Source: a virus. Taken from it: a stretch of 64,000 bases of DNA. The notes under the pieces were generated by a model that was not told the origin of the DNA, ran no database searches, and saw only the letters and a list, made by a program, of their open reading frames with translations. The stretch spans positions 1 to 64,000 of the IMG/VR virus record IMGVR_UViG_3300021087_001082. The stretch is one strand, 5' to 3'. A program made the position numbers and the translations under genes. Of this stretch, positions 22,891 to 30,242 are shown piece by piece. Each line of letters starts with the position of its first letter. The first letter of the stretch is position 1.

Positions 22891-23764
22891 TGCTGGTGTA
22901 AGCCAAGCAGGTCTCCTTAATAAAGCAGGTGGATTTAATGCCTGGAAAGGTTGGCCTCGTCAATTAGCAAAGAAATTTCCTCAACATGAGATTCATCTAT
23001 TTGCATCGCCAGGAGGTGGACAGAATAATATGGAAGCTGCTTTGAGGACTTGCCTTGTTGAAGATTATGAAATGGTGATCCTTCAATTTACAACACAACG
23101 TCAAATGTATCCTTTGACAATAGAAAGAAAATCAAAGAAGTATGATGGGTCATTAGATTCATGGTTCTATGCAGGTAATAGAGAAAACTTCTTTCTACAT
23201 CAACAAAGGATGAAATGTCTTTCTATAAAGAATTATGTATTAGAACGAAAATGTGTTAAGGTCGGCCCCCATTGGGATAACCGTATGGGATTAGATCTTG
23301 ATGGTACAAAAGTAAATACAAATGAATTACCCCAAGTTATATTAGATGCTCTTATAGATAATGAATACTTTAATGAGATGGCAGAGACATTTTATAATTG
23401 TCGAAATATGTATAAGAAATTATTTAAATATTTTTTCTCTATGTTATGGGTGCCTACTTATAAGCACGGTCCAACTAATAGCGATCAAGCTTTAATCGAG
23501 GTAGAAGGAAAGGTCCCGGTTTTTGTGGAAGAGTTTTTAACTGGTAAAGAATTAACAGACCAGGTGGATTGGAAAATAACTATATATGATTGGTTAGTTA
23601 AACATTATTCAAAAACAAAAAATATATCTCATCAAGATGCTAATAGAATTATATTTCATGAGTATAGAAAACACAAAGGACATTTAGGGGAAAAGCAACA
23701 ACATGAAGTTTTAAATCAATATTTACTTGCTAATGGAGAATTTTACGGAGCTTTAGATGGATAA
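22859..23764 (+). CDS. SGNH-like hydrolase-fold protein
   Basis: 301 residues. IGCSHSAG (residues 6-13) resembles the GDSHS-type block I with Ser9 as nucleophile; GGGQNN near 52-57 fits block III (Gly-x-Asn); HKGHLGEKQQHEVLNQYL near the C-terminus could supply the block V His. This layout is seen in many phage proteins annotated SGNH. Overlaps the metallo-beta-lactamase-fold gene by 8 nt. Confidence 0.5.
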   Translation: MKVGIIGCSHSAGVSQAGLLNKAGGFNAWKGWPRQLAKKFPQHEIHLFASPGGGQNNMEAALRTCLVEDYEMVILQFTTQRQMYPLTIERKSKKYDGSLDSWFYAGNRENFFLHQQRMKCLSIKNYVLERKCVKVGPHWDNRMGLDLDGTKVNTNELPQVILDALIDNEYFNEMAETFYNCRNMYKKLFKYFFSMLWVPTYKHGPTNSDQALIEVEGKVPVFVEEFLTGKELTDQVDWKITIYDWLVKHYSKTKNISHQDANRIIFHEYRKHKGHLGEKQQHEVLNQYLLANGEFYGALDG

Positions 23765-25007
23765 ACATCTACAGTTCTTAAATCATAGTTCATTATTATT
23801 AACTACATCTAAAACTAAAATCCTATGTGATCCTTGGTTTAAAGGGACAGCTTTTAGTGATGGGTGGTCATTATTATACGATGAGTCTCATAACATCAAT
23901 GAGTTAGACTTTGACTATATTTGGATGTCACATGAACACCCTGATCACTTTTCAATACCCACATTACGAGAACTGAACAAAAGTTGTACTTTTCTTTTTC
24001 AAGAAACAAAAGATAAGAAAGTAAAAAAGTATCTTGAAGAAAAAGGTCATTTAGTAATAGAGCTTAAGAATAAAGAAGAAACAAAAATTGGTGACTTAAA
24101 GATTACATCTATTGTATGTGATGGCTTTGATTCAAGCCTGTTAGTAAAATATCCTGATGATAAGGTTTTACTAAACATTAATGATGCAATGGTATTAGAT
24201 GATATAGAAGTTGATAAAGTTGATTTACTTACATTTCAGTATAGCTATGCAAATTGGGCTGGTAATAAAGGTGATAAAAAAATACCTAAGTATCTTCAGA
24301 GTATAATAGATAGTAAGAATGATAAGGCAATAGCAAAGTTTAAACCAACTGCTATTATGCCATTTGCGAGTTTTGTATATTTTTCTCATGAAGAAAATTT
24401 TTACTGGAATGACAATAATTGGATAGATCATGTGTTTAACAAATATTTATTTAATGAATCTTTTCTAATATTCCCTAAACCAGATCAATCAATATCATTA
24501 AACAATCTTGAGAAAACACATTATGATCTGTCTGCTTGTGCATTTTGGAAAGACAAATATAAGAATCTAATTATAAAAGATAAAGTTAAGCCACTATCTT
24601 TAGATCAAATTGAAGATTGTTATTTGAAGTTCAATAAAAAACTAAATCAAGAAAATACTATTGATAGTGATCTCTCATTAAATATAAAAATTAATGACCT
24701 AGATAAGATTATTAAGGTTGGATTAGTAGAGACCTCATTTGAAGTAGTTGATGAAGAAGAGACGATTAGTGTCTCATCTGAAACCGCAGGCTTCTTATTT
24801 TCTCAATTATTTGCAAGAGGTACAGTATGTGTTAATTCAAGAGTGTCTTTTAATTATAAAACAGCACACAAATTCTTTTTGTTCTTTTTTATACCTTATG
24901 CAAACAATATTGGAAAATATTTTAAACAGTTTCCAAAAGATGCATATACATCAATAATGAAAACATCAGTAATGAGTGCAATTAATGGAAGTGATAACCT
25001 CGTATGA
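23757..25007 (+). CDS. metallo-beta-lactamase-fold hydrolase
   Basis: 416 residues. MSHEHPDHF carries the HxHxDH zinc motif (His59, His61, Asp63, His64), and LCDPWFKG before it matches the UlaG / CMP-Neu5Ac-hydroxylase-like branch. The C-terminal ~130 residues are an added domain of unknown fold. Overlaps by 4 nt the ORF leading to the transporter. Given the surrounding glycan genes, action on a sugar or sugar nucleotide is possible. Confidence 0.7.
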   Translation: MDKHLQFLNHSSLLLTTSKTKILCDPWFKGTAFSDGWSLLYDESHNINELDFDYIWMSHEHPDHFSIPTLRELNKSCTFLFQETKDKKVKKYLEEKGHLVIELKNKEETKIGDLKITSIVCDGFDSSLLVKYPDDKVLLNINDAMVLDDIEVDKVDLLTFQYSYANWAGNKGDKKIPKYLQSIIDSKNDKAIAKFKPTAIMPFASFVYFSHEENFYWNDNNWIDHVFNKYLFNESFLIFPKPDQSISLNNLEKTHYDLSACAFWKDKYKNLIIKDKVKPLSLDQIEDCYLKFNKKLNQENTIDSDLSLNIKINDLDKIIKVGLVETSFEVVDEEETISVSSETAGFLFSQLFARGTVCVNSRVSFNYKTAHKFFLFFFIPYANNIGKYFKQFPKDAYTSIMKTSVMSAINGSDNLV

Positions 25008-25060
25008 AAAAAAAACATAGACAACTTTATGATTCATGGAAATATAAAAAAGGAGGCTTA

Positions 25061-25498
25061 ATGGAATTTAATAATCCCATTTTTCAGACCCTATTAGGGT
25101 TAGTGATTTTTTACATTGGTTTAAAAATGTTTTCGGGTGGAATGAAAAGCATGGGTAAGTTAGAACACCTTGAAGTCTTTCTTGGAAATCCTTACTATAT
25201 GTTTATTGGTGGTATTGTGATGACTCTTTTGTGGCAATCTTCATCACTCTCTACTACTGCAATTATCGGATTGGTCGCGAGTGGCGCACTTCCTCTCCCC
25301 GCAGCAATCGGTGCAGTTCTTGGAGCTAACATCGGAACGACAGGTACTATATGGTTAGCAGGGATAATGGTTTCTGATGGAATGCCTCAAGGAATAACAA
25401 AACAGGTAGCCATGGTCCATACAGGAGTCAACCTGTTCATGGCAGTTCTCTTGTTACCATTTGCTCAACATATAGCTAGGTTTATATCAAGATTCTGA
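25061..25498 (+). CDS. half-size Na+/phosphate cotransporter-like protein
   Basis: 145 residues from the ATG at 25061, which follows a strong GGAGG site; an in-frame ATG at 25004 would add a 19-residue basic tail. The sequence is one repeat of the Na/Pi cotransporter II family: WQSSSLSTTAI (QSSS at 59-62) and LGANIGTTGTIWLA (GANIGTT at 88-94), with about four hydrophobic segments. Full-length NptA-like proteins contain two such inverted repeats. A single repeat might work as a dimer. Could assist phosphate uptake. Confidence 0.75.
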   Translation: MEFNNPIFQTLLGLVIFYIGLKMFSGGMKSMGKLEHLEVFLGNPYYMFIGGIVMTLLWQSSSLSTTAIIGLVASGALPLPAAIGAVLGANIGTTGTIWLAGIMVSDGMPQGITKQVAMVHTGVNLFMAVLLLPFAQHIARFISRF

Positions 25499-25521
25499 TA
25501 AATAAATCTTTACATTGGAAT

Positions 25522-25614
25522 TGGCTCTGGGGGTTGGATTCGAACCAACACGCCCCTCTGCAAAAGGGACAATACGTAAACAACGCATCACGTCTACCGT
25601 TTCGTCACCCCAGA
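25522..25614 (-). tRNA. tRNA-like RNA, long variable arm, anticodon GUU
   Basis: 93 nt with CCA. Acceptor TCTGGGG / CCCCAGA is perfect; U8; D stem ACG / CGT with AAACGGTAGA loop, the layout of tRNA-Leu; anticodon stem ATGCG / CGTAT with one G-U and loop TTGTTTA, giving GUU (Asn) with unusual U37; long variable arm TCCCT-TTTGCAG-AGGGG; T arm GTTGG-TTCGAAT-CCAAC; discriminator G. A class II frame with an Asn anticodon is abnormal. An alternative fold using the variable hairpin as an anticodon arm (UGC) would need a 36-nt D region. Its 5' end overlaps the stop of the zinc-finger gene by 10 nt. Confidence 0.75.
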
Positions 25615-25832
25615 GTCCGTTCTTTTATAAGATGTCCCATTTGATGCTCTGCAAGCGCATCAAGGTCTGTATATGTTTCGTCGCATTCGAAGCAACTAGC
25701 AAATCCATTTTTCTTATAAAAGTTTTCTTCATCTATCATTTCTCTTGCTTGCCTTTGTAGCTCATTTATCACGTCGTGTATTCCATGTCCACCTGGGTAG
25801 ATCGGAAATACTTTATTGCTACTTTTAGGCAT
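25605..25832 (-). CDS. C2H2 zinc-finger protein, 75 aa
   Basis: The C-terminal half contains CFECDETYTDLDALAEHQMGH: Cys47, Cys50, His63 and His67 in the classical C-x2-C-x12-H-x3-H arrangement. The N-terminal half is a helix following a short Gly-Pro-rich start. The ATG overlaps the synthetase-like stop codon (TAATG), so the two are translated together, and the TGA lies in the first bases of the tRNA-like gene. May bind the tRNA-like RNA or DNA; inference only. Confidence 0.7.
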   Translation of the reverse strand: MPKSSNKVFPIYPGGHGIHDVINELQRQAREMIDEENFYKKNGFASCFECDETYTDLDALAEHQMGHLIKERTLG

Positions 25833-26704
25833 TACATAAGTCCTGCTCTTTTCATTCCACTAATAAGTCTCGTCATTCCTATTCCACCTCCAAACCTAGG
25901 TCTGAAGTCATGCCCCAGAAATTCATCAAGTTCTGCTTCTACTCTTTCTTCACCGAATAGATCATACAATAAACTGGCATACCCACCATCTGATATTGTA
26001 TGGAATTGTTTCCTCATTTCATCAACATCGGTTGCACGTTCAGCACTACCGATTGTTTCCATGCCACCAATAATAACATCGCATTTATTAGCAAGGCTGG
26101 CAGTTTTTTTCACATCTTGTTGACCAAGTTTCATGTTCCAGAAAGGACTTGTTGATTCCGGAAAATGGGTTAAAAAGAATACATCTCCATATTCTTGATA
26201 CATTTCTTCTTCATGGCCAGCATCTAATTCTTCACCAGTATATTTTGCTAATACACTTTGATACATGCCACCCGGAAAATCTAAATCTTTATATGGAGCT
26301 CTTCCATGATCACAATGAAATCCTAAATGAATTAATAAATCATTTTCCAGTTTTAATAATTCTTCAAAGTCGCCAGGAGCTTCAAATTCAAACATTGGGA
26401 AGATTAGTTCATGTCTTCCTTCTATTGAATTTTGTTCTTGCCTGTAACTTGTGCTAACACAATAACAACCTGGCAGATCAGGTTTAGTTAACAATTCATA
26501 TTCTAACCACATTTGCCCTGTTTGTGGTAATGGCCATATTTGACCATTATAATTATAGGTAGCAACTGTAGTGGGATCTTCGCATGCGGCGAGGATTGAT
26601 AATCTGCTTTGGGTATGTACTTCTTGAAAATTACGTGAGGAAAAAAAGGAACGGAGTTGTGAGACTACATTAGTGAAATCGGTTGGATCGATTAAACTAG
26701 TTAT
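25832..26704 (-). CDS. class II aminoacyl-tRNA-synthetase-like protein (Asx/Lys type core)
   Basis: 290 residues from an ATA at 26704 placed 4 nt after AGGAGGG; no ATG, GTG or TTG occurs before the ATG at 26512. The 64 residues upstream of that ATG look genuine: LRSFFSSRNFQEVHTQ is motif 1-like. Motif 2 is SYRQEQNSIEGRHELIFP (Arg88, Glu90), with PMFEFE following, and motif 3 is GGGIGMTRL (Arg279). There is no OB-fold anticodon-binding domain, as in EpmA (PoxA) or AsnA-type paralogues. It likely forms an aminoacyl-adenylate; acceptor unknown. First gene of the only minus-strand block. Confidence 0.8.
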   Translation of the reverse strand: MTSLIDPTDFTNVVSQLRSFFSSRNFQEVHTQSRLSILAACEDPTTVATYNYNGQIWPLPQTGQMWLEYELLTKPDLPGCYCVSTSYRQEQNSIEGRHELIFPMFEFEAPGDFEELLKLENDLLIHLGFHCDHGRAPYKDLDFPGGMYQSVLAKYTGEELDAGHEEEMYQEYGDVFFLTHFPESTSPFWNMKLGQQDVKKTASLANKCDVIIGGMETIGSAERATDVDEMRKQFHTISDGGYASLLYDLFGEERVEAELDEFLGHDFRPRFGGGIGMTRLISGMKRAGLM

Positions 26705-26759
26705 AATACCCTCCTTTGATAATTAAAATGTTAACCTCCTTTTATTTCACAAATCTTAA

Positions 26760-26767
26760 TATTTATA
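26760..26767 (-). promoter_or_regulatory. T4-type late promoter motif, minus strand
   Basis: Reads TATAAATA on the minus strand, about 55 bp upstream of the synthetase-like gene. A second AGGAGG (minus strand, around 26733-26738) lies between it and the gene and could translate a tiny leader. Confidence 0.5.
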
Positions 26768-26813
26768 GAATCTCTTTATTCAACAAAATTTCTAAATAAT
26801 CATAGGAGGAAGT

Positions 26814-27419
26814 ATGGTAACATATTCACATTTATCAATGATTGCTTTTGTGATATTAGGTTTATCTATGGTGAGATTAATGATTAACTATAGTTCATTA
26901 GTTGCTAAAAATTTTAATGATAGTCCAGATGATGATGTTGTGTTTTATTGGCCACATACGGCAATGAGTTTTATAACTTTTTTTACTATTATATTATTTT
27001 GGTGGACTTCTTATCCACTGAGAGATGTGAATTATTTTCCAAACGAAGGATGGAATTTATTTACATTTTTATTATATCTTTCAGTACCATTCTTATTTTT
27101 TATGGTTACTGAAGTGATCGCTCCACAAATTGAAGAACATAGAACGAAGGAAGTTAATTTAAAAGATTATTATTATAATAATCATAAGGTCATATTAGGG
27201 TTGGCAGTAATGTTACAATGCGTTCTGCTCGCAAATCTTTTTGTATTCTTTAAAGGAGAATTGCTATCATTGAAAGTGATAGGCAGAGTCATATTGATTT
27301 GTGTCATGACTCCAATGATATTCAGTATCAATAAAAGATTACATGAAATTGGTATGACAATATTTTTTCTAGGATTCATCTATACCATAATAAAGTATCA
27401 TATCTATCCAGTGATATAA
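26814..27419 (+). CDS. multi-span membrane protein, 201 aa
   Basis: Strong AGGAGG before the ATG. About six hydrophobic segments: residues 7-24, 46-64, 80-100, 127-146, 156-172 and 180-199. The loop EVIAPQIEEHRTKEVN is charged. No transporter motif recognised. It is transcribed divergently from the minus-strand block and ends just before the GC-rich hairpin at 27428. Confidence 0.65.
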   Translation: MVTYSHLSMIAFVILGLSMVRLMINYSSLVAKNFNDSPDDDVVFYWPHTAMSFITFFTIILFWWTSYPLRDVNYFPNEGWNLFTFLLYLSVPFLFFMVTEVIAPQIEEHRTKEVNLKDYYYNNHKVILGLAVMLQCVLLANLFVFFKGELLSLKVIGRVILICVMTPMIFSINKRLHEIGMTIFFLGFIYTIIKYHIYPVI

Positions 27420-27427
27420 TGAGATGC

Positions 27428-27464
27428 GAGGGGCCTGGGGTGTCGTCCCAGCGGCACGCTCCTC
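27428..27464 (+). other. GC-rich hairpin without T-run
   Basis: GAGGGGC (27428-27434) pairs with GCTCCTC (27458-27464) and CTGGG (27435-27439) with CCCAG (27447-27451), leaving loop GTGTCGT and a CGGCAC bulge. No T-run follows on either strand, so it is not a normal terminator. It stands out in an AT-rich background. Confidence 0.6.
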
Positions 27465-27495
27465 CATTCTCAAAAAAAAATCAAAAAAGATCATT

Positions 27496-27553
27496 AATGA
27501 TATCAAAGCGATAGCGCCTAAGTCGTTGTAATCATTGATAATCATTTCTGTTG
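27496..27553 (+). repeat. second copy of the 10.2-kb regulatory elements
   Basis: AATGATATCAA at 27496-27506 (inside the palindrome ATCATTAATGAT) and a 24-bp segment at 27530-27553 identical to 10260-10283. The order of elements before the promoter matches the 10.2-kb locus. Confidence 0.75.
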
Positions 27554-27579
27554 ACATTTTGAGCTAGATGTGATATAAT
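27551..27579 (+). promoter_or_regulatory. sigma70-type promoter upstream of 27617
   Basis: TTGACA at 27551-27556, 17-bp spacer, TATAAT at 27574-27579, perfect consensus; the -10 flank is shared with the 10281 promoter. Confidence 0.88.
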
Positions 27580-27616
27580 ATAAGTACAGAATAAGAAAAG
27601 CGAACGAGAGAGAAAC

Positions 27617-30169
27617 ATGAGCGAATTACGAGAACAAAAATCAATCCTAGCTAAGTTGATGGCTTCCGAGAATATCACGGTCCGTCACGCTAAAGTTCCT
27701 ACCGCAGGATTTGATCCTAAATCAAGAACCTTGATTCTTCCAATCCTTAAAGAGATGGAAGGAGAAGTCTATGACTTGTTTGTTTGTCATGAGGTTGGAC
27801 ACGCCTTATATACACCAGCAGAAGGTTGGCATAAAGTGGTTTCCGAACAAGGACCAAACTACAAAAGTTTTTTAAATATTGTCGAAGATGCCCGAATTGA
27901 AAAATTGATCAAACGCAAATATCATGGTGCAGCAAAAGCAATGCATGCAGGATATCAGGTTTTGATGCATGAACGCGATTTTATGGGACTCAAGAAATAT
28001 AAGATAGATATCAATACAGCCCCTCTGATTGATAAACTCAATATACATTTCAAAGGTGGATTACGCGAAGCAGTACGATTTACTGAAGAGGAAATGTATT
28101 TCGTCCACGAGATGGAAAATCTTGAAACATGGGATGATGTAGAACAATTAACAGGTGAGCTTTGGGATTGGTGTTCAGATCGAGAAGAACAGTTACAAGA
28201 GTTCGATGAATTTCAGATGCAAATGGATACTGAAGAGGATTCAGATTGTGAGGAAGATTGTGAATGGGATGACAATGACAATATGCAAAATATTGTACCT
28301 CCATCTGAAGATAAAGAAAATCCAGAAAATGAAGAACAGGTAAGTAAAGAAGATTGTGATGCCCCAGTTGATAGCTGTCCTGAATCAACGGATGGAGACG
28401 GACCAGAAGAACAGTTGAAAGCAGATGAAGATGGAAACAAACCTGCAGATCAATCTAAAGATGAATCTCAAGAAGAAGCTAAACCGAATAATCAAGCTGG
28501 TAGATCAGAAGGTGGAGATGATGCATGGTATGATGAAGATCCTTGGAAGTGGAATAAGCCTGAACCACAATCAATTACTGATCAAGAGTTTAGAGCCCAT
28601 GAAGAAGAATTAGTTCATGAAGAAGCGATCGAAATTCGATATTTTAATTCACCGAAACTGCATATCAAAAACAATGGTTTGATTGTCACTTATAAAGAGT
28701 TGATGAAAGACCACAAGATCAGAATCGAAAAGAAGGTGGCGGATTATGAAGTTGAATCACAACTTCCATTTGAATATGCACGCAAGTATTTGAAATTAGT
28801 TGATAAGGATAATAAACCAGTTGTTAATTATCTCGCAAAAGAATTTGAGATGAAGAAGAAAGCCGCGGAATATAAAAGATCACAGACTGCTAATTCCGGA
28901 CTCATATCTTTATCAGATATTCACAAATACAAATATTCAGATAATATTTTCAAGAAAGTCACGATCGTTCCAGAAGGAAAGAATCACGGATTATATATGT
29001 TGTGTGATTGGTCAGGATCGATGCACGATAAGATGATTCCAACATTTATTCAGTTGTTGCAATTAGTAGACTTTTGCAGAAAGTGCGCAATCAAACATGA
29101 AGTATATGCATTCGTAGATTATGCTTATGATGAAGAAGGGAATGACGTATTAGTAAAGAAGGAACAAAGGCCTTTAGAAGATAAGATAGCTGGAAATATT
29201 TCATCTGCAGGTAATCACCGAGCAGTTCAATTAATAGAGATCTTTTCAGATAAAATGTCAGCAAAAGATTTTCGTGAGATGAGAGAACAATTGGTTGTGT
29301 CTTTACTTCGATGTGATAATGAGTTTCACCAAGCCCCTTATCAGGAAAACAAAAGAAGAGAGGCTAAGATAAAAGCAGAAGTATATGATAGAAAGCTTAA
29401 AATAATTAAAGAGACCAAGCAAGAGATTGTTTGGAATATGATGAAAGAAGAAAATCCGGAATTATCTACATGGGATTGGAGCGCGCTCTGCTCTCGATAT
29501 AATTTTCCATTATCACGACTTTGTGGAACACCATTAAATTCTGCAATTATGTTTAGTATTCCAAATGCAAATAGATTCAGAAAAGATAATAGATTAGATA
29601 TTGTTAATACAATTATTTTAACAGATGGCGAATCAAATTCAGCTCATAGTTATTGGAAAGAGGACGAAGGTGTCATGAGGGCTTATAACATTGAAAATCA
29701 ACTGGGAGGTGATCCTGTTCGTAATAAGCTGGTAGATACTGAAACAAAAAAAGTATTTGATTGGAACCGTAGAAGTAATTGGAGTGAAACCCGTAATACA
29801 CTTGAGTATTACAAATATAAAACTTTTTCGAATGTGGTTGGATTCTTCCTTTGTACTAGTGGAGATACGGCTGGTAGGATAGGATCAAGGGATATTCAAT
29901 TGAAAACCGGATCAACGTTCAATCAAGAATCATATACAGTTGCAAAATCAGAATATAATAGGAACGGATTTTTTATAAGTAAGAACTTAGGATATTCAGA
30001 ATTGTATGTGATCAAAGCAAATAAATCAGTTCAGACGGAAGATGAGATTGATCTTGATACTGATAAGGAATTGTCCACGGCACAGATAACACGTGCATTT
30101 AAAAAGTTTCAGAAAGGAAAACTTGAGAAGCGCGTTCTGCTTAATCGATTTGCCGAGATGGTTGCGTAA
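27617..30169 (+). CDS. CobT-like metallopeptidase/vWA-domain protein
   Basis: 850 residues. The N-terminal domain has HEVGH (58-62) and EDARIEKL (90-97), the HExxH plus Glu arrangement of the CobT-like peptidase family. An Asp/Glu-rich linker spans about residues 195-330. The C-terminal von Willebrand A domain begins near 460 with the MIDAS motif DWSGS and has ILTDGES later. In CobN-CobS-CobT cobaltochelatase, CobT is the vWA partner of the AAA+ CobS; the next gene is CobS-like. In phages such pairs may instead remodel host proteins. Translation site is a GAGAGAG tract. Confidence 0.78.
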   Translation: MSELREQKSILAKLMASENITVRHAKVPTAGFDPKSRTLILPILKEMEGEVYDLFVCHEVGHALYTPAEGWHKVVSEQGPNYKSFLNIVEDARIEKLIKRKYHGAAKAMHAGYQVLMHERDFMGLKKYKIDINTAPLIDKLNIHFKGGLREAVRFTEEEMYFVHEMENLETWDDVEQLTGELWDWCSDREEQLQEFDEFQMQMDTEEDSDCEEDCEWDDNDNMQNIVPPSEDKENPENEEQVSKEDCDAPVDSCPESTDGDGPEEQLKADEDGNKPADQSKDESQEEAKPNNQAGRSEGGDDAWYDEDPWKWNKPEPQSITDQEFRAHEEELVHEEAIEIRYFNSPKLHIKNNGLIVTYKELMKDHKIRIEKKVADYEVESQLPFEYARKYLKLVDKDNKPVVNYLAKEFEMKKKAAEYKRSQTANSGLISLSDIHKYKYSDNIFKKVTIVPEGKNHGLYMLCDWSGSMHDKMIPTFIQLLQLVDFCRKCAIKHEVYAFVDYAYDEEGNDVLVKKEQRPLEDKIAGNISSAGNHRAVQLIEIFSDKMSAKDFREMREQLVVSLLRCDNEFHQAPYQENKRREAKIKAEVYDRKLKIIKETKQEIVWNMMKEENPELSTWDWSALCSRYNFPLSRLCGTPLNSAIMFSIPNANRFRKDNRLDIVNTIILTDGESNSAHSYWKEDEGVMRAYNIENQLGGDPVRNKLVDTETKKVFDWNRRSNWSETRNTLEYYKYKTFSNVVGFFLCTSGDTAGRIGSRDIQLKTGSTFNQESYTVAKSEYNRNGFFISKNLGYSELYVIKANKSVQTEDEIDLDTDKELSTAQITRAFKKFQKGKLEKRVLLNRFAEMVA

Positions 30170-30176
30170 ATAAACC

Positions 30177-30205
30177 TTGACATTTTGTCAAACTTATGGT
30201 ATAAT
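30177..30205 (+). promoter_or_regulatory. sigma70-type promoter upstream of 30243
   Basis: TTGACA at 30177-30182, 17-bp spacer, TATAAT at 30200-30205, perfect consensus. Confidence 0.88.
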
Positions 30206-30242
30206 ATATCATAATGAAAATAATAACGAGAGAGAGTATATT

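Noticed and set aside
25522-25614. Reading this RNA as tRNA-Ala (UGC) or tRNA-Cys (GCA)
   Set aside because: UGC needs an impossible 36-nt D region; GCA leaves no anticodon stem. The class II fold with GUU uses every helix.
25515-26457. Plus-strand open frames opposite the synthetase-like and tRNA-like genes
   Set aside because: They lie antisense to sequences with clear protein motifs and a cloverleaf, and lack ribosome-binding sites.
27428-27464. Intrinsic terminator of the 26814 gene
   Set aside because: The hairpin is followed by A-rich sequence on the plus strand and lacks a T-run on either strand.
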